Of a stretch of DNA of 63,942 nt, positions 8,232 through 17,381 are shown piece by piece. The translations under genes and the position numbers were made by a program. This DNA is from Weissella fangxianensis (GTDB taxonomy: Bacteria > Bacillota > Bacilli > Lactobacillales > Lactobacillaceae): NCBI RefSeq assembly GCF_024718545.1, contig NZ_JAMXDB010000008.1, forward strand, positions 1 through 63,942, in the 5' to 3' direction. The notes beneath the pieces were generated by a model, which was given only the letters and a program-made list of their open reading frames with translations, did not search any database and had not been told where the DNA came from. Numbering within the stretch: position 1 is the stretch's first letter; each line of letters opens with the position of its first letter.

Positions 8232-8938
8232 TATTCACGTCCTCCATTATCTTCGATATACAACTGTGTATAGTATTTTTCTAATGACAACCCTTCTTCT
8301 TTACGAATCTTTTCTACAGATTCATAAGCTAGCAAACGACCATCCTTCAAAATAATCGCATCATCTACCAAATTTTCAATTTCCTGGATATAATGCGTTG
8401 AAATAAGTACTGTAGCTTCCTCAGGTAACCAGTGTAACAAAGACTGCATAATTTTTTTACGTGCAATCACATCAACACCACCAAAAGGCTCATCTAATAA
8501 ATAAACCGATGTGTCCCGCGAAATCGTTAAGGCAATCAGTAATTTTTCAATTGTTCCCGTTGATAGTTTAGCAATGCGGCGCGTACGGTCGATACGCATG
8601 AATTTAATCAATTCATTCATCCGTTTCTCATTGAAATCCGGATATCCCATCTTAAAATAGTCTACAATGTCACTGACACGATCATAGTTATTTGCCCAGT
8701 CTAGTGTCGAAACATATGACAAATGCGCTTTTATTTTTGCTCCCATGATACCGTCAATCATGATATCTGAATGTGGATTGGGCTCAATAATCCCTGAAAT
8801 TAATCGCATTAAAGTTGTCTTACCAACACCGTTTTCTCCCAGCAAAGCCACCGTACGATGTGTTGGTATCTTAAAGCTCAAACCACGCAGAATAACGTGG
8901 CGGCTTTTTGTATAATGCAAATTGTTAACCTGTAACAT
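8231..8938 (-). CDS. ABC transporter ATP-binding protein (YtrB-like)
   Basis: 235 aa. Walker A GENGVGKTT follows a short N-terminus; the Q-loop/signature region is IAKLSTGTIEKLLIALTIS, where the usual LSGGQ reads LSTGT; Walker B is VYLLDEPFGGVD and the H-loop ISTHYIQEIE. The altered signature is common in this exporter group. Start ATG 8938 has AGGAGG directly upstream, inside the end of the GntR gene (14-base overlap). A longer in-frame version exists but lacks support. Confidence 0.85.
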   Translation of the reverse strand: MLQVNNLHYTKSRHVILRGLSFKIPTHRTVALLGENGVGKTTLMRLISGIIEPNPHSDIMIDGIMGAKIKAHLSYVSTLDWANNYDRVSDIVDYFKMGYPDFNEKRMNELIKFMRIDRTRRIAKLSTGTIEKLLIALTISRDTSVYLLDEPFGGVDVIARKKIMQSLLHWLPEEATVLISTHYIQEIENLVDDAIILKDGRLLAYESVEKIRKEEGLSLEKYYTQLYIEDNGGRE

Positions 8939-9317
8939 TGTTCCTCCTAGCCCGTGCGCCCTCATACTCTTTCATCGCATTTGCGACTAAGTCCGGTATT
9001 TCTTGTGCCTGTGCAACATGCATAATTTCATTAATGTATTCTTGCGTGATACGCATCTTCTTATTCAATTTAATATTGTCAATCTTGGTGGCATCTTCAG
9101 TCACAAAATTGCCTTGCCCACGTTTTGTGATGATTAACCCACTCGTCACTAACTGATTAACGGCATTTTGTACTGTACGTGTACTAACAATCAGATGAAC
9201 TGCCAAGTCACGGACACCTGGAATCTTATGACCAATTGGATATTTTCCTTCAAGAATCTGTTGTTCCAACCAAGTTGCTACTTGTAAATATATGGGTTGA
9301 TTTGAACTAAATTCCAT
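8925..9317 (-). CDS. GntR-family regulator, YtrA subfamily
   Basis: 130 aa, the short length typical of YtrA regulators. The winged helix covers residues 1-75 (PIYLQVATWLEQQILEGKYP, IPGVRDLAVHLIVSTRTVQNA, GLIITKRGQGNFV); the short C-terminal tail is a dimerisation helix. It is the first gene of the operon with the ABC ATPase and membrane protein. A near-perfect palindrome overlaps its own -10, so the operon is probably self-repressed and released by an inducer. Confidence 0.88.
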   Translation of the reverse strand: MEFSSNQPIYLQVATWLEQQILEGKYPIGHKIPGVRDLAVHLIVSTRTVQNAVNQLVTSGLIITKRGQGNFVTEDATKIDNIKLNKKMRITQEYINEIMHVAQAQEIPDLVANAMKEYEGARARRNNVTG

Positions 9318-9329
9318 ATTGGCTCCTTT

Positions 9330-9374
9330 CAGTGTTGTACTGTTATACTACACTGAAACAAATAGCCCTGTCAA
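9330..9374 (-). promoter_or_regulatory. promoter and GntR (YtrA-type) operator
   Basis: On the minus strand TTGACA (9369-9374) and TAGTAT (9345-9350) are 18 bases apart. The palindrome CAGTGTAGTA-N6-TACAACACTG spans 9330-9355 with 9 of 10 bases paired and covers the -10. It resembles AGTGTA-type YtrA operators. Confidence 0.8.
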
Positions 9375-9441
9375 CTTGGCAAACAAAGGAAAAATACGTT
9401 ATTATTAGAGGCAATAACTTCATGATTAAGGACGATTTATA

Positions 9442-10140
9442 ATGAAAACATATGCTATTGTTGGTAATCAATACGAAGGCCTTTATACCAAGCCTTGGTC
9501 AGCAGTGAAAGCTTACACACAAACAAAACCAGCCCCAAAATTTAAAGGATTTACTACCAAATCCGCAGCTCAGGTATGGTTTGATAGCCAGGTTTCAGCG
9601 AAAAATGATACATCACGCCAATACACCACTGCCTATAACGGTACATTTCGTGCCGATCCTAATCAGTATTATATGTTTACTGATGGTGGTAGTCGCAATA
9701 CCGGCAATGTGGCTGGTGGTCACGTCAAAACGACCGATAAAGCTGGTTGGGCCATCGCGATTTACCGTGGTTCTAACCTCAATGAACCGGTATTCACTGA
9801 TAGCGGCGCAGATTGGGGTCGTACCAACAACGAGATGGAGATACTCGCACTGATCAACGCCCTACTACAAGCCGCAAAAGTGTCAGCACCAGTCACAATT
9901 GTTAGTGATTCTAAGTATGTGCTAGATACTGTTACCAATTGGATGTATAACTGGGTAGCTAATGGCTGGCGTAAAAGTTCTGGTGAAATTGCCAATCTAA
10001 AAGCCTGGCAACAAATTTACGCGCTCATTCAGCCAATTGCACCGCGTTTATCATTTATTTGGGTTAAAGGTCACGCTACTAGCCATGGTAATATCACGGT
10101 TGACCAGTTATTAAATGATGCGATGGACAAATTATCATAA
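9442..10140 (+). CDS. rnhA: ribonuclease HI with N-terminal hybrid-binding domain
   Basis: 232 aa. Residues 1-48 form the RNase H1 hybrid-binding (caulimovirus viroplasmin) domain: YAIVGNQYEGLYTKPWSA and FKGFTTKSAAQVWF. Residues 75-232 are RNase HI with catalytic D81 (MFTDGG), E131 (NNEMEI), D156 (VSDSKY) and D221. It cleaves RNA in RNA/DNA hybrids, for example R-loops and Okazaki primers. Start ATG 9442 follows AAGGACG. Monocistronic by context. Confidence 0.92.
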   Translation: MKTYAIVGNQYEGLYTKPWSAVKAYTQTKPAPKFKGFTTKSAAQVWFDSQVSAKNDTSRQYTTAYNGTFRADPNQYYMFTDGGSRNTGNVAGGHVKTTDKAGWAIAIYRGSNLNEPVFTDSGADWGRTNNEMEILALINALLQAAKVSAPVTIVSDSKYVLDTVTNWMYNWVANGWRKSSGEIANLKAWQQIYALIQPIAPRLSFIWVKGHATSHGNITVDQLLNDAMDKLS

Positions 10141-10338
10141 TAAGTTTTAAAGATTCGTGCCAAACGGGTCTTTTTTATTTTCTAATCATTGTAACATTCA
10201 TCACAATACAATGGTTAATTATCACGCCATTACTTTCACACGCGTTCCTTTATAGGGGAACAAATTATTAACAGGGTTAAATAGATGGGTTTGTTACGAT
10301 AATTCTAGCGGATCTCCTAAATGCATATTTATACACAG
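10141..10338. other. intergenic stretch, no gene seen
   Basis: AT-rich; contains only a weak hairpin (TTCC/GGAA near 10250) and a possible weak terminator for rnhA around 10147-10175. The following 80 bases hold a long perfect hairpin described separately. Confidence 0.4.
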
Positions 10339-10418
10339 AAAAAGCCAGCCTTGAACTGAACCCCGTAAGTTTTGGAAATTACTCCAACTTACGGGGTTCA
10401 GTTCAAGGCTGGCTTTTT
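10339..10418. terminator. 33-bp perfect stem: IS-end hairpin embedded in a terminator
   Basis: Arms 10339-10371 and 10386-10418 are perfectly complementary with a 14-base loop. The outer part (AAAAAGCCAGCC / GGCTGGCTTTTT) is a normal bidirectional terminator. The inner part is the IS3-type end: 10359-10401 repeats 79-121 base for base, including ACTTACGGGGTTCAGTTC, and TGAACTGAACCCC is now present on both arms. It terminates the Cof-type gene on minus. Confidence 0.85.
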
Positions 10419-10424
10419 ATATTG

Positions 10425-11246
10425 TTATTTGATTAGCGTATCTACCGTTTTTAAGACACCGTCATGATTATTATCATCAACAGCTAACGGATAAAAGGCC
10501 TTTAGTGATTCATCACCATTAATCATGGCAAAAGGATAGGCGGCTGCTTTCAACATTTCAGCATCATTTAATCCATCACCAAAAGCTACCAAATTTTCAT
10601 CTAATTTCAATCCATAATGACTAGCTAGTACTTGTAGGCCATTTGCCTTATTAATATTTGGCGCCACGATATCTACCGATCCATAACCAGATGTCGTGAC
10701 ATGCGCACGACTGCCTAAACGTAATCTTGCTAAGTCAATAAACTCTTGTGTTTTCTCTGTCTCAAAGGTAATCGTTACTTTTAAAATAGGTTCGTGAATT
10801 TGATCCACAAAATCGATGAACTGTAAATTTTCATGCACTTTTTTCATTGTTGCCTTATGCAATAGATTCAAACTTGCTTGCGATTGTAACATAAATGTTG
10901 TTTCAGCCCCGGTAAAAACAGCACCATGCAATGGTTCAAACGGCATTTCATTGACAACTGCCATGATATCCGTAACGTCTGCCACGTGCAAACCAACCAT
11001 TTGTAGTAATTCGCCATCCGCCGTCTTAACAACAGCACCGTTATCAGCCACCAAATCATACCGACCGGCAAACGACTTAAAAAGGGGGTCAACAGAATCA
11101 ACATCGCGACCAGACGCAATAATGAAATGACCACCTTGTACAGTTAGCTTGTCCAAAACTTCCGCAAAATGGGTTTTATGATAATGCTTTTTATCATTAA
11201 AGAAGGTGCTATCCAAATCTGAGGCAATCATCTTGATTTCTGACAT
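10425..11246 (-). CDS. HAD-superfamily hydrolase, Cof type IIB
   Basis: 273 aa. Motif I is SDLDSTFF (nucleophile and acid Asp) at residues 9-16; motif II is IIASGR; motif III lysine lies in KANGLQVL or upstream; motif IV is FGDGLNDAEML. The inserted alpha/beta cap between them is the Cof (IIB) type. Such enzymes dephosphorylate sugar phosphates, FMN or pyridoxal phosphate; the substrate cannot be read from sequence. Start ATG 11246 has AGGAG upstream. Confidence 0.85.
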   Translation of the reverse strand: MSEIKMIASDLDSTFFNDKKHYHKTHFAEVLDKLTVQGGHFIIASGRDVDSVDPLFKSFAGRYDLVADNGAVVKTADGELLQMVGLHVADVTDIMAVVNEMPFEPLHGAVFTGAETTFMLQSQASLNLLHKATMKKVHENLQFIDFVDQIHEPILKVTITFETEKTQEFIDLARLRLGSRAHVTTSGYGSVDIVAPNINKANGLQVLASHYGLKLDENLVAFGDGLNDAEMLKAAAYPFAMINGDESLKAFYPLAVDDNNHDGVLKTVDTLIK

Positions 11247-11298
11247 GCTTAAACTCCTATCATTTTCTACCTATATAGTGTACGAAATTTGTCACTTT

Positions 11299-12642
11299 TT
11301 AGCCAATAATTACTTCCTCAGTCGGATATTGATAACTTTTTGGCTTATCACGGATATTCATGACTGAAAACATCACAGTATACAGACCAACACGACCGAT
11401 AAACATGACAATCATAATCACGATTTTACCGAAACTAGTCAAGTGAGAGGTTAAGCCCAACGAAAATCCTGTTGTTGAGAAAGCAGAAATAACTTCAAAG
11501 ACAATATATTCCATACCTTGACCTTTAGGAATTATCTCAGTAATCGTCAGCAAAAGTGAAGCCATCGCCACGAAAACAATCGAAATAACGACTAGCATCA
11601 TTGCCTTAATCACAACTTTTGGACTAAAACGCCGCCCACCAAAGTTAACCTGTTCCTGACCACGTAATGCGGCTAATGTTTGCATCCATAAAATACCCAG
11701 TGTAGTTGTTTTAATACCACCAGAGGTCGAACCTGGCGTTCCACCAACAAACATTAGTAGGGTAATAATCATAATACCCGCCGTTGAGACATTGGTCAAA
11801 GGCACAACATCTAGACCCGCTGTACGAGGCGCAACGGCCAAAAACAGACTATCAATAATACGGTGACCAATCGATGAGGTATCTGCTAAAGGTGCCAAGA
11901 AATTCTCCGTAAATAAAAACATGACAAAACTCAACCCGATTAACCAACCAGATACATGCAAAGCTACCTTAGTATGTAAACTAACTCGTCGCCGCTTATA
12001 AAATAGTAATAAATCTCGCCAAACTAGGAAACCTAATGAACCTGCCATAATTAACAACATCCAAATGATCAATACATACGGATCATTTTGTAAAAACGTC
12101 ACTGGTTGATCAAAGAATGTGAATCCCGCATTTCCAAATGCCGAAATAGACGAGGCAACGCTCAGATAAACACCTTTTGTCATCCCAAAACGGGGCACAA
12201 AGTCAGGCAACATCAGTACCGCACCAACAATCTGAATAATAGCTGATAGCGAGAAGACGTATGATAATACACTTTTAACATCCGCTAAATTACGTAAATT
12301 TAGCGCTTGCTGCGCCATCAACCGCGCTCTTAAGTCCACCCGTTGGCCGGTTATCGCAAATAGCAAGACGGCAAACGTAATAAAACCAAGCGCACCGATC
12401 TCGATCATAATCAACAAGATAACTTGGCCAAACGTTGACCACGTTGCTGCCGTATTCACAACAGTCAATCCCGTAACTGTCGTAGCAGATACGGAAGTAA
12501 ACAGTGCATCAAGGAAATTAACATGTGCACCAGTTTGCTGTGAAATAGGCAACCTTAATATAAAAGCCCCAACAAATATAATCGCCAAAAATCCAAACGT
12601 TAATACCTGAGGTGGCGTCAATTTGTTAAATAATTTTTTCAT
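11299..12642 (-). CDS. ktrB: Trk/Ktr potassium uptake membrane subunit
   Basis: 447 aa with repeated M1-P-M2 units of the TrkH/KtrB superfamily: SVSATTVTGLTVV, SISAFGNAGFTFF, GGTPGSTSGGIKTTT and SAFSTTGFSLGL each contain a selectivity-filter glycine. It forms the K+ (Na+-coupled) channel in the membrane and needs the cytoplasmic RCK partner KtrA, which is found at 29120-29788, about 17 kb away, rather than in the same operon. The next upstream region is the DnaA-box-rich gap. Confidence 0.9.
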   Translation of the reverse strand: MKKLFNKLTPPQVLTFGFLAIIFVGAFILRLPISQQTGAHVNFLDALFTSVSATTVTGLTVVNTAATWSTFGQVILLIMIEIGALGFITFAVLLFAITGQRVDLRARLMAQQALNLRNLADVKSVLSYVFSLSAIIQIVGAVLMLPDFVPRFGMTKGVYLSVASSISAFGNAGFTFFDQPVTFLQNDPYVLIIWMLLIMAGSLGFLVWRDLLLFYKRRRVSLHTKVALHVSGWLIGLSFVMFLFTENFLAPLADTSSIGHRIIDSLFLAVAPRTAGLDVVPLTNVSTAGIMIITLLMFVGGTPGSTSGGIKTTTLGILWMQTLAALRGQEQVNFGGRRFSPKVVIKAMMLVVISIVFVAMASLLLTITEIIPKGQGMEYIVFEVISAFSTTGFSLGLTSHLTSFGKIVIMIVMFIGRVGLYTVMFSVMNIRDKPKSYQYPTEEVIIG

Positions 12643-12706
12643 AATTAAGTATCTCCCAACTTCCTTATATTATACAGGAGCAACGCCAAAGTTTTTCACA
12701 GAATTT

Positions 12707-13321
12707 TGTGGACAACTAGGGGAAAAGTCCACGTATTCCACTGCTTTCTGTGGAAAACTTGTTAATAACTCCTGATTTGTTGTTGAGAAAGCCCATTAAA
12801 TCAATACATATGCAAATGTGGATAACCTGTTAAAACAAATTGTAATAAGCAAAAGTCTGTTAAATTGGGGTTTTATCTTAAAATTAGGTTAAACCTTGCA
12901 AAATTAACGACATTTTACCTAACTTTCAGTTATTTTCCAAAAATCATCCGTTTTTAAAACGTTTTATTTACAAATATACAGTCTATTATTCCTAAAAAGG
13001 GGCAAAATATCGAATGTTAACTTAGCTTTTTCCTCATATATTTTGTAAAATAATTAGACACCAATTTCTTGTATTGTGTATAACTTTTTTTATACTTATT
13101 TTTAATGAGTATAATTTCACTAATTTAGCGTTTACAAATGCCGTTATCATCACTTTTTACAAGTTTTCCACAACCAGCATTCACAACAGTGGATAAGTGA
13201 CTTAAAATATTCACAAAAACCGGCGCACACTTTGATATAATAGTGCTCGCGGGCTTTTTTGAGGTTGTGGTTAACTTGTGGATAACCTGTGTATTACAAT
13301 TTATTTTAGTGTTTATCCACA
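12707..13321. other. DnaA-box cluster in an AT-rich intergenic region
   Basis: Three perfect DnaA boxes (12817-12825, 13277-13285, 13313-13321; TGTGGATAA or TTATCCACA) and at least five with one mismatch (12707-12715, 12749-12757, 13164-13172, 13188-13196, 13266-13274) lie in a 730-base gap between ktrB and rlmH. The middle (about 12960-13130) is very AT-rich. It has no gene. Unlike the dnaA-dnaN site there is no clear trio-type unwinding repeat next to a box. Confidence 0.75.
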
Positions 13322-13375
13322 TCTTACAAAGCAATTGATAAAAATAACAAACTATTTAAGGAAGGTAGACGAACA

Positions 13376-13855
13376 ATGAATATAAAAATCATCGGCGTTG
13401 GCAAATTAAAGGAAAAATATCTGAAAGATGGTATTGCAGAATACACAAAACGTTTGCATAAATTCGCTAAAGTAGAAATTATTGAAGTGCCTGATGAAAA
13501 AGCACCTGAACAATTATCTCAAGCACAAATGGATCAAGTCATGTCCAAGGAAGGTGAACGTATCCTTAATAAAATTAAAGATAAAGAATACGTTTTTGCA
13601 CTAGCCATTAAGGGAACCGAACGTTCTAGTGAAGAAATGGCTGCTGAAATTGATCGTTTAACAACCACAGGTAAATCTGATTTAACTTTTGTGATTGGTG
13701 GTTCCTTAGGATTATCGCCAGAAGTACTCAAACGCGCCAATACACAAATCAGTTTTGGACGCTTCACACTACCTCATCAATTAATGCGTCTTGTATTAAC
13801 TGAACAAATTTATCGGAGTTTTATGATTAATGCACATACGCCATATCATAAATAG
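13376..13855 (+). CDS. rlmH: 23S rRNA pseudouridine-1915 N3-methyltransferase
   Basis: 159 aa, the exact normal length. It begins [20 protein letters not shown] and ends with the SPOUT knot [17 protein letters not shown] and [18 protein letters not shown]. It methylates the pseudouridine at position 1915 of 23S rRNA in assembled ribosomes. RBS AAGGAAGG precedes ATG 13376. In many Firmicutes this gene lies near the chromosome origin, which fits its place after a DnaA-box cluster. Confidence 0.95.
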   Translation: MNIKIIGVGKLKEKYLKDGIAEYTKRLHKFAKVEIIEVPDEKAPEQLSQAQMDQVMSKEGERILNKIKDKEYVFALAIKGTERSSEEMAAEIDRLTTTGKSDLTFVIGGSLGLSPEVLKRANTQISFGRFTLPHQLMRLVLTEQIYRSFMINAHTPYHK

Positions 13856-14045
13856 GTCATATAAATCACGGACGGGCTCCTCGTTTTTGTATATATAAAC
13901 ATAATGAAAAATATGTACTCATTTGTATCGAATGTCCCATATGTGATTTAATAAACAATGTATTTGCATGATAAATGGTATTAAATTTAATATTAAATCT
14001 TGTATTTCGGAATTAAATAGTGTAATGTACTCCTTGTAGGTTTAG

Positions 14046-14059
14046 TGTAAGCGGTTGCA
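14046..14059 (+). promoter_or_regulatory. cre-like site before lactate oxidase
   Basis: TGTAAGCGGTTGCA matches the CcpA cre consensus TGWAANCGNTNWCA at 13 of 14 positions. A plausible promoter (TTGTAT near 14003, TAATGT near 14026) lies just upstream, so CcpA here would block transcription when sugar is plentiful. Confidence 0.6.
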
Positions 14060-14099
14060 CCAATTGAGATTTTATTTAATTATTAGGAGATTTATACAC

Positions 14100-15194
14100 A
14101 TGACAGAGTACATTACTAGTGAACGTGAACAAAAAATCGATTTTGTTAATACAACCGATTTGGAAGAAGGCGCTGCAAAAGTCATTCCAAAGGGTGGTTA
14201 TGGTTATATCCAGAGTGGTGCTGGCGATTTAATTACATATAAGAACAATGTTAAGGCATTCGATAAGAAGGTTATTGTTCCTGGTGTCTTACGAGATGTT
14301 GAAGATCCCGATACATCTGTTGATTTCCAAGACATGCACTTAACAGCACCAATTATTATGGCACCTGTTGCTGCCCACGGTTTAGCTCACGTTGAGGGTG
14401 AGAAGTACTCAGCAAAAGGGGTTTCTAACTTTGGTTCAATCTTCACTGCTTCTTCATTCGCATCAACAACATTAGAAGACATTCGTGAAGCTGGTGGTCA
14501 AGATGCTAACCAATGGTTCCAATTCTATATGAGTAAGGATAATGGCATTAACGATCAAATCATCGAAACTGCAGAACGCAATGGTTCAAAAGCAATCGTT
14601 TTGACTGCTGATGCAACACTAGGTGGTAATCGTGAAGCCGACAAGCGTAATCACTTTACGTTCCCACTACCAATGCCAATTGTGGCTGCCTATCAATCAG
14701 GGGTTGGCCAAACAATGGATGCTGTGTATAAGTCTGCTAAGCAAAAGTTAGCTCCACGTGATGTGGAATATATTGCTAGCCATACTGATATTCCTGTTTA
14801 TGTTAAGGGTGTTCAAAGTGCTGAGGATGCTTACCGATCACTAGAATCTGGTGCTCGTGGCATCTGGGTCACTAACCATGGTGGTCGTCAATTAGATGGT
14901 GGTCCTGCAGCCTTTGAATCACTAGAAACAGTTGCTGAAGCCGTTAATGGCCGCGCACCCGTTGTCTTTGACAGTGGTATCCGTCGTGGTCAACATGCCT
15001 TTAAGGCACTAGCTTCTGGTGCTGATTTGGTTGCCATTGGTCGTCCTGCTATTTACGGTCTAGCACTTGGTGGTGCAACCGGTGTTGAACAAGTCTTCAA
15101 CTTCTTTAAGGATGAATTAGCACTTGTTATGCAATTGGCAGGTACACAAACAATTGATGACGTTAGAAAATTCACCTTGCGAGACGCATGGTAA
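14100..15194 (+). CDS. lctO: FMN-dependent L-lactate oxidase / 2-hydroxyacid oxidase
   Basis: 364 aa TIM-barrel of the 2-hydroxyacid oxidase family. FMN and substrate motifs: ASSFASTTLEDI, QWFQFYMSKDNG, K236 (YVKGVQS), catalytic H260 and R263 in NHGGRQLDGG, then DSGIRRGQHAFKALASGADLV. The length and TADATLGGNREAD fit lactate oxidases of LAB (lactate + O2 to pyruvate + H2O2). Start ATG 14100 has TAGGAGA 9 bases upstream; 15 further in-frame codons upstream lack an RBS and cross the cre site. An FNT channel follows 38 bases later. Other hydroxyacids are possible substrates. Confidence 0.88.
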   Translation: MTEYITSEREQKIDFVNTTDLEEGAAKVIPKGGYGYIQSGAGDLITYKNNVKAFDKKVIVPGVLRDVEDPDTSVDFQDMHLTAPIIMAPVAAHGLAHVEGEKYSAKGVSNFGSIFTASSFASTTLEDIREAGGQDANQWFQFYMSKDNGINDQIIETAERNGSKAIVLTADATLGGNREADKRNHFTFPLPMPIVAAYQSGVGQTMDAVYKSAKQKLAPRDVEYIASHTDIPVYVKGVQSAEDAYRSLESGARGIWVTNHGGRQLDGGPAAFESLETVAEAVNGRAPVVFDSGIRRGQHAFKALASGADLVAIGRPAIYGLALGGATGVEQVFNFFKDELALVMQLAGTQTIDDVRKFTLRDAW

Positions 15195-15232
15195 TCAAAA
15201 ATAAAAAATAAATTAACACTTTAGGAGAAGAT

Positions 15233-16093
15233 ATGGATATTCCACAAGATAGAAGTTATGAAGCTGATGTTCCTAGCGTAGAGGCTAAAGAAGCGCCTGC
15301 TGAGAAATCACCTTTATTCCAAAAAATTGATGCAGCTTTAATGAATAAAGTTGCGCTATTTAACAATAGTTATGCACGCTATGCTGCACGAGCAATGCTC
15401 GCAACTTTATTCCTAACACTAGGAACTGCTGCCGCATTCGGAACAGCGCTAGAAGCTGAAAAAATAGCCCCTGGTTCAGGAAAGTTTACTTTTGCTTTCA
15501 TGTTTAGTTGGTCACTTGTCATGATCATCTTCATGGGGGCTGAACTTGGAACCTCAAACATGTTATTTATGACTGTTGGGGTCTATCGTAAAAAACTTTC
15601 AGTTTCTAAAGCATCTAAGATTCTCGGTACCACATTACTATTTAACCTAATCGGTGGGATCCTGTTTGCTTATATGATTTCCCTAACCGGCCCATTCCAA
15701 GATTTGCCAGCTGGTAATTACCTATTTACTGGTATCGCTGGTAAGTTGAGCAAGTCATCACTTCAGATTTTCGTCGAGGCCATCTTTGCTAACGTTATCG
15801 TTAACACGGCCTTCACGATTAACTTACGTATGAAGGATGACGCTGGTAAAGTGATGGCAATTATCTTCGTTATCTTCATCTTTGCTTTCTTAGGATACGA
15901 ACACGTTATCGCCAATTTCCCAGCATTCTCATTAGCTTTCTTTGCTTCAAACGGTACAATTGCCGGTATGACGCTTGGAAGTGTACTACACAATCTATTC
16001 TTTGCCTTGATTGGTAATTATGTCGGTGGTGCATTGATCATTGGAATGACATATGCTTGGTTGAACCGTACCAAGACATCATATGTTGACTAA
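15233..16093 (+). CDS. FNT-family (formate/nitrite/lactate) channel
   Basis: 286 aa. About 60 charged N-terminal residues are followed by six helices. FNT landmarks: MGAELGTSNMLFMTVG (central E-x-x-T-S-N), ANVIVNTAFTINLRMKDDAGKVM (linker) and GYEHVIANFPAFSLAF (last pore helix, with the pore His replaced in context by the conserved EH pair). FNT proteins pass small monocarboxylates. As it sits directly behind lactate oxidase, lactate or pyruvate traffic is the likeliest role. RBS AGGAGAAG before ATG 15233. Confidence 0.82.
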   Translation: MDIPQDRSYEADVPSVEAKEAPAEKSPLFQKIDAALMNKVALFNNSYARYAARAMLATLFLTLGTAAAFGTALEAEKIAPGSGKFTFAFMFSWSLVMIIFMGAELGTSNMLFMTVGVYRKKLSVSKASKILGTTLLFNLIGGILFAYMISLTGPFQDLPAGNYLFTGIAGKLSKSSLQIFVEAIFANVIVNTAFTINLRMKDDAGKVMAIIFVIFIFAFLGYEHVIANFPAFSLAFFASNGTIAGMTLGSVLHNLFFALIGNYVGGALIIGMTYAWLNRTKTSYVD

Positions 16094-16107
16094 TACAAAT
16101 TAACTAT

Positions 16108-16145
16108 AAAAAGCATTGCAATCAGTGAGTTGCAATGCTTTTTTG
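16108..16145 (+). terminator. terminator of the lactate oxidase/FNT unit
   Basis: AAAAAGCATTGCAA and TTGCAATGCTTTTTT flank an 8-base loop; strong stem with T-run. Confidence 0.9.
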
Positions 16146-16186
16146 TGTTATTGAATTATTCTTCTAAAAAGAGTTTATTGGACAAT

Positions 16187-16225
16187 AAAAACCATAGTCA
16201 CATGATGTTAATGACTATGGTTTTT
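16187..16225 (-). terminator. terminator of the membrane gene at 16230
   Basis: AAAAACCATAGTCA (16187-16200) pairs with TGACTATGGTTTTT (16212-16225), with an A/T-run on both sides. Confidence 0.88.
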
Positions 16226-16229
16226 ATAC

Positions 16230-17162
16230 TTAATATTCAACTACTGTTTGACGCTTCTTAGGTGAAATAACACCAAATAGAAGGGTTATTACCATCAAAA
16301 CCAAATGAACAACAACTAACCAAGGCTTATCCTGGAATACACCAATATAGAATCCCATATACATAGAAACGATATAGCTTAATCCAAATTGCAAGATAAA
16401 TGCCCAGTCAATATTTTTGAAGAAATCAACTTGCCGTTTCATGAACACTGCGTAAAGCATGTACAGCAAAATACCAATGAACAAAGCCAAAAATGCAACG
16501 ATAGCAAATGAAGCAACGAAATTATTGATTAACGCAAAGATTGCAACAACAACAATAAACGCAGCTAATCCTTCTAGATAGTTGATTAATGAGAACCAAA
16601 AGCTTCGTGCATTGCTGTCTTGTACGTGGAATTTACGCTTGTTGAACGCCATAATCATTGATAGCGGTACAATGGCACCTGAATATCCCAAGTAGTTCAT
16701 CCATGGAATACCATACAATGCGTCAATCGTCACCTTCAAATCCGTTGGGTAACCATGCCAAATCCACATACCACCACTTGTACGAATAGCAATAATATCC
16801 CAAATCAAATCCCAACCAATAACGATTACATACGCAATGAGTCCAGCAGCAAAGGGCGTCTTCACAATTTTCTTAGCTGCTGAGATAGCTAATGGCATGA
16901 GCAATCCCCAGCCAAGACCAACCCATAAAGGCACACTCTTTAAGGCACCCGCGTCACCAATATTAATCAGAAAATGAGAATAATAGTGGTACGTTTTAAA
17001 GATATAGACACTAAATAACTCTAAAGAAACACCCAATAATGAACACGTAATCAACTGAAATAATTGTTCGGTTCGTTTATTTTTAACCAGCACCACGGCT
17101 GCCGAAAGATAAACAAAATAGAAGACCACTTCAATTGTTCGTGCTAATACCATATTAGTCAC
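16230..17162 (-). CDS. multi-pass membrane protein, possibly CruF-like (DUF422)
   Basis: 310 aa, eight to nine membrane helices. The central segment GMWIWHGYP...ALYGIPWMNYLGY resembles the GxWxW...YGIPxxNxLGW core of DUF422/CruF carotenoid-type membrane proteins. The start is a GTG at 17162, 9 bases after AGGAGGT (17171-17177); an ATG nearer the RBS opens only a three-codon frame. It is divergent from a lipocalin-like CrtC/AttH-family gene (17457), and the two could share a substrate. No other carotenoid gene is present, so the true substrate may be another lipid. Assignment is tentative. Confidence 0.55.
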   Translation of the reverse strand: MTNMVLARTIEVVFYFVYLSAAVVLVKNKRTEQLFQLITCSLLGVSLELFSVYIFKTYHYYSHFLINIGDAGALKSVPLWVGLGWGLLMPLAISAAKKIVKTPFAAGLIAYVIVIGWDLIWDIIAIRTSGGMWIWHGYPTDLKVTIDALYGIPWMNYLGYSGAIVPLSMIMAFNKRKFHVQDSNARSFWFSLINYLEGLAAFIVVVAIFALINNFVASFAIVAFLALFIGILLYMLYAVFMKRQVDFFKNIDWAFILQFGLSYIVSMYMGFYIGVFQDKPWLVVVHLVLMVITLLFGVISPKKRQTVVEY

Positions 17163-17381
17163 AACATTAAACCTCCTAGTATAAATGAGAGTAATAGCAC
17201 AATAATCAGTTAAATCATAACGAACTAATTGATGTTATTTTAAGACTAGCCTTTACACGTGTCAAGTTTTTAGCGTTCGCAATTTTTCAGGCAAGGATTC
17301 AGCGAAAAAAGTAAATTCTTTGTGTTAGCTTAGCAGTAAAGCCAATAACACAATACCAAACTTTTTAGCCAGTTTTATTGG

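Noticed and set aside
13125-13334. Minus-strand frame of 69 codons over the DnaA-box cluster
   Set aside because: No RBS or family match; composed of box repeats, so a chance frame.
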